Assembly (NCBI GenBank): GCA_903826575.1
Contig: CAIKEU010000039.1
Location: 28,097 to 92,096 of the forward strand
Source: an uncultured bacterium
GTDB taxonomy: Bacteria > Actinomycetota > Actinomycetes > S36-B12 > CAIYMF01
Direction: 5' to 3'
DNA length: 64,000 nt
Part shown: positions 59,419 to 64,000 of the stretch, in pieces
Layout of the letters: each line of letters opens with the position of its first letter
Numbering within the stretch: the first letter of the stretch is position 1
Program-made: the position numbers and the translations under genes
Notes under the pieces: generated by a model
Told to the model about the DNA's origin: nothing
The model's database searches: none
Seen by the model: only the letters and a program-made list of their open reading frames with translations

Positions 59419-61974
59419 ATGAGCACACCTGCGTCTCACTCACGCGTCCCAGAAAAGCCCACCATCGACGGAGTCGAGGACAGATGGGCACAGGTGTGGA
59501 GCGACGAGGGCACCTACACCTTCGACGCGACCAAAACGCGCGAGGAGATTTACTCGATCGACACCCCGCCGCCGACCGTCAGCGGTTCGCTACACGTAGG
59601 TCACGTCTTCTCGTACACGCACACCGATTGCATCGCGCGATACCAGCGGATGCGTGGGCTAGAAGTCTTCTACCCGATGGGCTGGGACGACAATGGTCTT
59701 CCCACGGAACGTCGCGTCCAGAACTACTTTGGTGTTCGCTGCGATCCGTCTCTTCCCTACGACGCAAACTTCGAACCGCCAGCCGAGCCAGGCAAGGACC
59801 AGTTGCCGATCTCGCGCCGCAACTTCGTCGAACTTTGCGAGCGGCTAACCGTCGAAGACGAAAAGGTATTCGAACAGTTGTGGCGCCGGCTCGGCTTGTC
59901 GGTTGACTGGTCGCGCACGTACCAAACCATCGACAAGCGCGCACAAGCCGTTTCGCAACGGGCCTTCCTGCGCAACCTTGAACGAGGTGAGGCGTATCAG
60001 TCCGAGGCACCCACGCTCTGGGACGTCACCTTTCGAACTGCCGTTGCCCAAGCTGAACTCGAAGACCGTGAACGGCCGGGTAACTACTACCGCATCGGAT
60101 TCCCAGCCCCGGATGGTTCACGCATCTTCATCGAGACGACGCGCCCCGAGTTACTGGCCGCCTGCGTAGCACTCGTGGCGCATCCGGACGATGAGCGATA
60201 CCGGCCGCTATTCGGCACGACGGTTCGCACGCCACTATTCGACGTCGAAGTGCCCGTAGTCGCTCATCGGTTAGCCGATCCCGAGAAGGGTTCCGGTATC
60301 GCGATGATTTGTACGTTCGGTGACACGACCGACGTCACGTGGTGGCGCGAACTGCAATTGCCGACTCGTCCGATCATTGGCTGGGACGGTCGGATCCTTC
60401 CCGAGACCCCTGAGTGGATCACCACCGAACTCGGCCGAAACACCTACGCCGCAATCGCCGGCGCTACTGCGCACACGTCCAAAGAGCGCATGGTCGAAGC
60501 ACTCGGCGCAGCCGGATTCGTCGAGGGCGAGCCGCGCCCCACAACGCAAGCGGTCAAGTTCTTCGAGAAAGGCGACAAGCCACTCGAAATCGTCACCACG
60601 CGTCAGTGGTACATCCGCAACGGTGGCCGAGATGAGGATGTGCGTGCGCGGCTGGTCCAACGCGGCGCCGAACTCAACTGGCACCCGCCGTACATGCAGG
60701 CTCGCTACACCTCCTGGGTTGAGGGGCTCAACGGCGATTGGTTGATCTCACGTCAGCGATTTTTCGGCGTGCCACTGCCGGTGTGGTACCGACTTGATGA
60801 GCACGGCAATCCCGAGTACGGAACGCCGCTTATTCCATCCGACGATCTACTTCCCATTGATCCGAGTAGCGATGTCCCAGCCGGATACAGTCCGGATCAA
60901 CGCGGAGTTCCGGGCGGATTCATGGGCGACCCCGACGTCATGGACACATGGGCTACCTCGTCGCTGTCACCACAAATCGCTGGTGGATGGACAATCGACG
61001 AAGATCTGTGGCAGCGCCTATGGCCATTCGATCTTCGGCCGCAAGCACACGAGATCATCCGGACGTGGCTGTTTTCATCGGTCGTGCGCGCGCACCTCGA
61101 AGACGATGTTTTGCCGTGGAAGAACGCTGCGATCAGCGGTTGGATCCTCGATCCCGACCGCAAGAAAATGAGCAAGTCAAAGGGCAATGTGGTCACCCCG
61201 CTCGGCCTGCTCGACGAGCATGGCGCCGATGCCGTTCGCTACTGGGCTGCTTCCGGGCGTCCGGGGACGGACACTGCCTTCGACGTCGGCCAGATGAAAA
61301 TTGGTCGACGGTTAGCGATCAAGATTCTCAACGCGAGCAAATTCGTGCTGGCAGATGGCGTCAGCATGCCCGAGGATCTCAGCGTCATCACCGACCCACT
61401 CGATCAAGCCATGCTGGCCGTTCTGGCCAACGTCATTACCGACGCCACCGCGGCCTTTGATGACTACAACTACGCACGCGCTCTGGAAGTGACCGAAACC
61501 TTCTTCTGGGCATTCTGCGATGACTACGTCGAGCTCGTGAAAGAGCGTGCGTATGGGGTCCGTGGCCCCGAGGCAGCTGCTTCAGCCAAGGCTGCCCTGG
61601 CGGTCGCTTTGTCCGTGATGCTGCGACTGTTCTCCCCGGTCTTACCTTTTGTCGCGGAAGAAGTTTGGTCGTGGTGGTGTGAGGGCAGTATTCACCGTGC
61701 CGCCTGGCCGACCGCGGACGAATGTGGAGATGCTCGCGGTGACGCCGGAACGGTCGATGCCGTAGCAACCGTCCTATCGGGAGTTCGCAAGGCAAAGAGT
61801 GAAGCGAAGGTGTCGATGAAGGCTGATGTGAGCGAAGCAGTCGTTACCGGGCCGTCGCAGGCACTTGACCGCGTCCGCTCTGCCTCGGCGGATCTGGCTG
61901 CGGCCGGAAGGATCGAGCAATTACGATATGTCGAAGGATCGGGTCCACTTTCGGTGGATGTGACGTTGGCCTGA
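59419..61974 (+). CDS. valS: Valine-tRNA ligase, archaeal-like type
   Basis: 851 residues. The HIGH motif is PPPTVSGSLHVGHVFSYTHTD, the editing domain has TTRPELLAACVALVAHPDD, and the KMSKS loop is DRKKMSKSKGNVVTP. The N-terminal pattern EKPTIDGVEDRWAQVW and VQNYFGVRCDPSLPYD belongs to the shorter ValRS form shared with archaea, alphaproteobacteria and some actinobacteria. I see no C-terminal coiled coil of the usual bacterial type. It is transcribed opposite to folC, whereas actinomycetes usually keep valS-folC in the same direction. Both facts suggest a replaced gene. All catalytic motifs look intact. Confidence 0.95.
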   Translation: MSTPASHSRVPEKPTIDGVEDRWAQVWSDEGTYTFDATKTREEIYSIDTPPPTVSGSLHVGHVFSYTHTDCIARYQRMRGLEVFYPMGWDDNGLPTERRVQNYFGVRCDPSLPYDANFEPPAEPGKDQLPISRRNFVELCERLTVEDEKVFEQLWRRLGLSVDWSRTYQTIDKRAQAVSQRAFLRNLERGEAYQSEAPTLWDVTFRTAVAQAELEDRERPGNYYRIGFPAPDGSRIFIETTRPELLAACVALVAHPDDERYRPLFGTTVRTPLFDVEVPVVAHRLADPEKGSGIAMICTFGDTTDVTWWRELQLPTRPIIGWDGRILPETPEWITTELGRNTYAAIAGATAHTSKERMVEALGAAGFVEGEPRPTTQAVKFFEKGDKPLEIVTTRQWYIRNGGRDEDVRARLVQRGAELNWHPPYMQARYTSWVEGLNGDWLISRQRFFGVPLPVWYRLDEHGNPEYGTPLIPSDDLLPIDPSSDVPAGYSPDQRGVPGGFMGDPDVMDTWATSSLSPQIAGGWTIDEDLWQRLWPFDLRPQAHEIIRTWLFSSVVRAHLEDDVLPWKNAAISGWILDPDRKKMSKSKGNVVTPLGLLDEHGADAVRYWAASGRPGTDTAFDVGQMKIGRRLAIKILNASKFVLADGVSMPEDLSVITDPLDQAMLAVLANVITDATAAFDDYNYARALEVTETFFWAFCDDYVELVKERAYGVRGPEAAASAKAALAVALSVMLRLFSPVLPFVAEEVWSWWCEGSIHRAAWPTADECGDARGDAGTVDAVATVLSGVRKAKSEAKVSMKADVSEAVVTGPSQALDRVRSASADLAAAGRIEQLRYVEGSGPLSVDVTLA

Positions 61975-62019
61975 TTCTCAAGACTGTCACCCGACTGGCC
62001 GATGACACGTGCGTGGGTT

Positions 62020-62046
62020 CATCAACCACGCGCATTTCATCGTGAT
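62020..62046 (+). terminator. Weak hairpin after valS
   Basis: GCGTGG-GTT-CATC-AA-CCACGC followed by GCATTT. A 6-8 bp stem with a poor T-run about 45 bp after the valS stop. It may end valS transcription only in part, leaving the next gene readable from the same promoter. Confidence 0.35.
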
Positions 62047-62081
62047 GATTCGACGATTAACCGCTCGAAAACGAGGTAGCT

Positions 62082-63623
62082 GTGGCACGCAAGACCGACT
62101 CGACTCCCGCAGGGGAGCCATCTCGTGCTGCCGCGATCCTGCCCGGTGTGCCGCTTCCTGAATGGGCACTGTCGGGTGAAGAGTTCTTGCCTGAGCTCGA
62201 CACTCCAGAACTGACCAGCCCTGCGGTGGCGCTTCCTGCAATCAACGAGCCAGCGAACTCTACGGGGGCTGATCTGGCAGACGTGAACCTCGATGGCCTC
62301 AGCATCTCTGAGATGGAAGCTGCGATCCGAGAATTCTCCGCCCAGATCACTGCGTCGCCGGTTGGAGCAACCTCAACACCGCTGGCGCCGATCCGCACGT
62401 CAGTTCTCGATGATCCAGACGAGCAAGACCCGCAGCCGGTGGAGTTTGCCGTTCCCGGTTACCCCGAGACCCCTGCAGTACCGCAGGTACCTATGCCACT
62501 TGAACAACCGGGCTACCCGACCGAGTCGTACAGCGGGCCTGTGGTGATGGCTACCGGCCCCAGCTCGACACCGACGCCGGTGATCCCACCGCCCCCTCCC
62601 CCGCCCGTCAATCGGTCTGCGTCAGCCCACCCGTCTGACACGCCAGCCGTGACGTACAGCGAACCAATTCGCCTCGACCTACCGATGTCCGCGGTCCTGG
62701 CCCGCGAGTTCACCCGAACAATCCCCATGAACACCAGCCGATCGGTGGTCACGCGTACCGCCGTCGAGCCAAGCCCCACTTTCGTGGTCGCTACTGAGAC
62801 CGTTACCGTTCCAGTTTCGGTACCGGAGGTCGCAGCAGCATCTCTGGTGGCGACTTCCGTGGCAGCTGCTGCGCCTGCATCCGCTCGCGTCGCACCACCG
62901 GTCGAGATTGCGCCGATGACGACTACCCCTGCCCTCACCCCGGACAGTGTCGAACTTTCTGAAGAACCTTATGCGGCCGCACCGAGGTCCGGTAATAGAC
63001 GGCTGCTGACCTTGATTGGACTTGGCGTCCTGCTGGCCTTGCTAGCTGCCGCAGCCGCGTTCTTCATGCCAGGAATCCTCAATCCGACGGACACGCCGGC
63101 GGCAACTCCCTCAGCCAGCACAGCCGCAACCAACTCGGCTCCGTCTGCTCCGGCCCCGATTACCCCGGCGAACTTCCTCGTTCAAACCCCGGACACAATC
63201 GGTGACCTCACCCGCATGTCTGGTCCGATCGATCTGTCCTTACGTGCCGCCACCACCGCATCGGCCATTCCCGGCCTCGGCAAGGCGGTGAGCGCGGTCT
63301 ATGGCAATGGCACGGTCCCTGCGGCGACCGTTATTGCTTGGCACGCGGTTACTCCGCCAGCGGCTTCGAGTGTTTCGCAGGCCTTCGCCGGCTTTCAGTC
63401 CTCAGCTAAGACAACGGTGACGAACGTAGCGGGAGTCTCAAGTACCGGGCTGCCCGGTCAGATGAGCTGCGGGGAAACGACCATCAACGCCACCCCAACT
63501 ACGTTGTGCTTCTGGGCTGACCCAGGAACGTTCGGATCCATTACCGTCGTCGCCCCGAAGACTCCGGCAGACGGCGCACTCACGGCCGCGGAGATTCGTT
63601 CCGCTGTCGAATACCAGAAGTAA
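62082..63623 (+). CDS. Membrane-anchored protein with long Pro/Ala/Thr-rich cytoplasmic region
   Basis: 513 residues. About 300 N-terminal residues are low-complexity (PPPPPPPVN, TP- and VA-rich), followed by one membrane helix (about 305-333, LLTLIGLGVLLALLAAAAAFF) and an extracytoplasmic domain of about 175 residues with two Cys (MSCGETT and LCFWAD) probably disulfide-bonded. The C-terminal pattern resembles exported domains of unknown actinobacterial proteins. The GTG start has GAGGT upstream. It follows valS by 107 bp and converges with clpX. Confidence 0.7.
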   Translation: MARKTDSTPAGEPSRAAAILPGVPLPEWALSGEEFLPELDTPELTSPAVALPAINEPANSTGADLADVNLDGLSISEMEAAIREFSAQITASPVGATSTPLAPIRTSVLDDPDEQDPQPVEFAVPGYPETPAVPQVPMPLEQPGYPTESYSGPVVMATGPSSTPTPVIPPPPPPPVNRSASAHPSDTPAVTYSEPIRLDLPMSAVLAREFTRTIPMNTSRSVVTRTAVEPSPTFVVATETVTVPVSVPEVAAASLVATSVAAAAPASARVAPPVEIAPMTTTPALTPDSVELSEEPYAAAPRSGNRRLLTLIGLGVLLALLAAAAAFFMPGILNPTDTPAATPSASTAATNSAPSAPAPITPANFLVQTPDTIGDLTRMSGPIDLSLRAATTASAIPGLGKAVSAVYGNGTVPAATVIAWHAVTPPAASSVSQAFAGFQSSAKTTVTNVAGVSSTGLPGQMSCGETTINATPTTLCFWADPGTFGSITVVAPKTPADGALTAAEIRSAVEYQK

Positions 63624-63640
63624 CTAGAGCGACAGCTGGG

Positions 63641-64000
63641 CTACGCGCTCTTCTCGCGACGTTCGCGACGCGCGGGTATGGCGTCCCGCGGGATCAATGT
63701 TGGTAGCACGTTGTTGGCCACGACCTCACCGTTGATAACGACCCGGGCGACATCATCGCGACTCGGCACGTCGTACATCACGGAGAGCAAAACCTCTTCC
63801 ATGATGGCTCGCAATCCACGAGCGCCTGTACCGCGAAGGATCGCCTGATCTGCAACGGCCTCAAGGGCATCCGCAGTGAACTCCAACTCGACGTTGTCGA
63901 GTTCGAAGAGACGTTCGTACTGACGCACCAACGCGTTACGTGGCTCTGTGAGCACCTTGACGAGGGCATCGCGATCGAGCGCAACGACGGAGGTGAAGAC
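63641..64000 (-). CDS. clpX: ATP-dependent Clp protease ATP-binding subunit ClpX, 3' part
   Basis: The C-terminal 119 or so residues of ClpX, cut by the window edge. Recognisable are [23 protein letters not shown], the sensor-2 region [19 protein letters not shown] and the MYDVPS segment, then a short basic tail. ClpX unfolds substrates for the ClpP protease. The ATPase and zinc-finger parts are outside the window. Confidence 0.95.
   Translation of the reverse strand, partial: VFTSVVALDRDALVKVLTEPRNALVRQYERLFELDNVELEFTADALEAVADQAILRGTGARGLRAIMEEVLLSVMYDVPSRDDVARVVINGEVVANNVLPTLIPRDAIPARRERREKSA

Noticed and set aside
58938..59906. 322-codon plus-strand open frame opposite folC and out of frame in valS
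   Set aside because: Runs through the acidic folC N-terminus in antisense, then over the valS start in another frame. No motif or ribosome site.

Overview
This window is a chromosomal segment of a high-GC Gram-positive bacterium (class Actinomycetes). Three things show it. The gene order uppS-recO-era-ybeY-phoH-dnaJ-hrcA-hemW-lepA-rpsT-holA-comEC-comEA-leuS and nadD-proA-proB-obgE-rpmA-rplU-rne-rodA-mrdA-mreDCB-ndk-folC-valS-clpX is that of actinomycete housekeeping loci. Many genes start with GTG. RNase E carries a Lys/Ala-rich N-terminal extension and DUF4233 lies between folC and ndk. I cannot name the species; a small, rod-shaped, possibly planktonic actinobacterium is a guess. Nearly all genes are on the minus strand.

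Region 1 (1-11 kb) holds DNA repair, heat shock and ribosome maturation genes. A CIRCE operator sits just upstream of hrcA, and a nearly gapless minus-strand run follows: hrcA-dnaJ-rsmE-HIT-phoH-ybeY-CBS protein-deaminase-like protein-DMT transporter-era. It ends at a hairpin shared with a convergent AI-2E-family permease. recO and the 5' part of uppS lie beyond that. Region 2 (11-25.6 kb) holds a proline-rich membrane protein, hemW, an acyl-CoA ligase, lepA, rpsT (plus strand, with a clear terminator), holA, the competence genes comEC and comEA, degV and leuS.

Region 3 (25.6-36.1 kb) is accessory and lies between leuS and tRNA-Ala(GGC). It contains a kinase/PLP phospho-lyase-like pair, an exported His/Met-containing protein, a cytosolic sulfatase overlapping its own formylglycine-generating enzyme, a phosphodiester glycosidase-like exported protein, a six-copy NHL-repeat secreted protein, a lipoprotein and several small or unknown genes. 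No integrase, transposase or CRISPR array is visible.

Region 4 (36.1-64 kb) returns to the core: a histidine phosphatase, rsfS, a degenerate LCP/LytR_C protein, nadD with a 46-residue membrane protein upstream, proA, proB, obgE, rpmA-rplU with a terminator, RNase E, the radical-SAM pair TIGR03936/TIGR03960, the rod-shape cluster rodA-mrdA-mreD-mreC-mreB, ndk, DUF4233, folC with a long acidic N-terminus, a divergently oriented archaeal-like valS, a membrane-anchored unknown protein and the 3' part of clpX.

The strongest items for follow-up are the sulfatase (CxAxR)-FGE unit and its divergent metal-handling candidate, the kinase/phospho-lyase pair, the probable replacement of valS by an archaeal-like version in inverted orientation, the 14-bp tandem repeat at the deaminase-like/transporter junction, the CIRCE-headed operon, the conserved deaminase pseudoenzyme, and several perfect inverted repeats at gene junctions.
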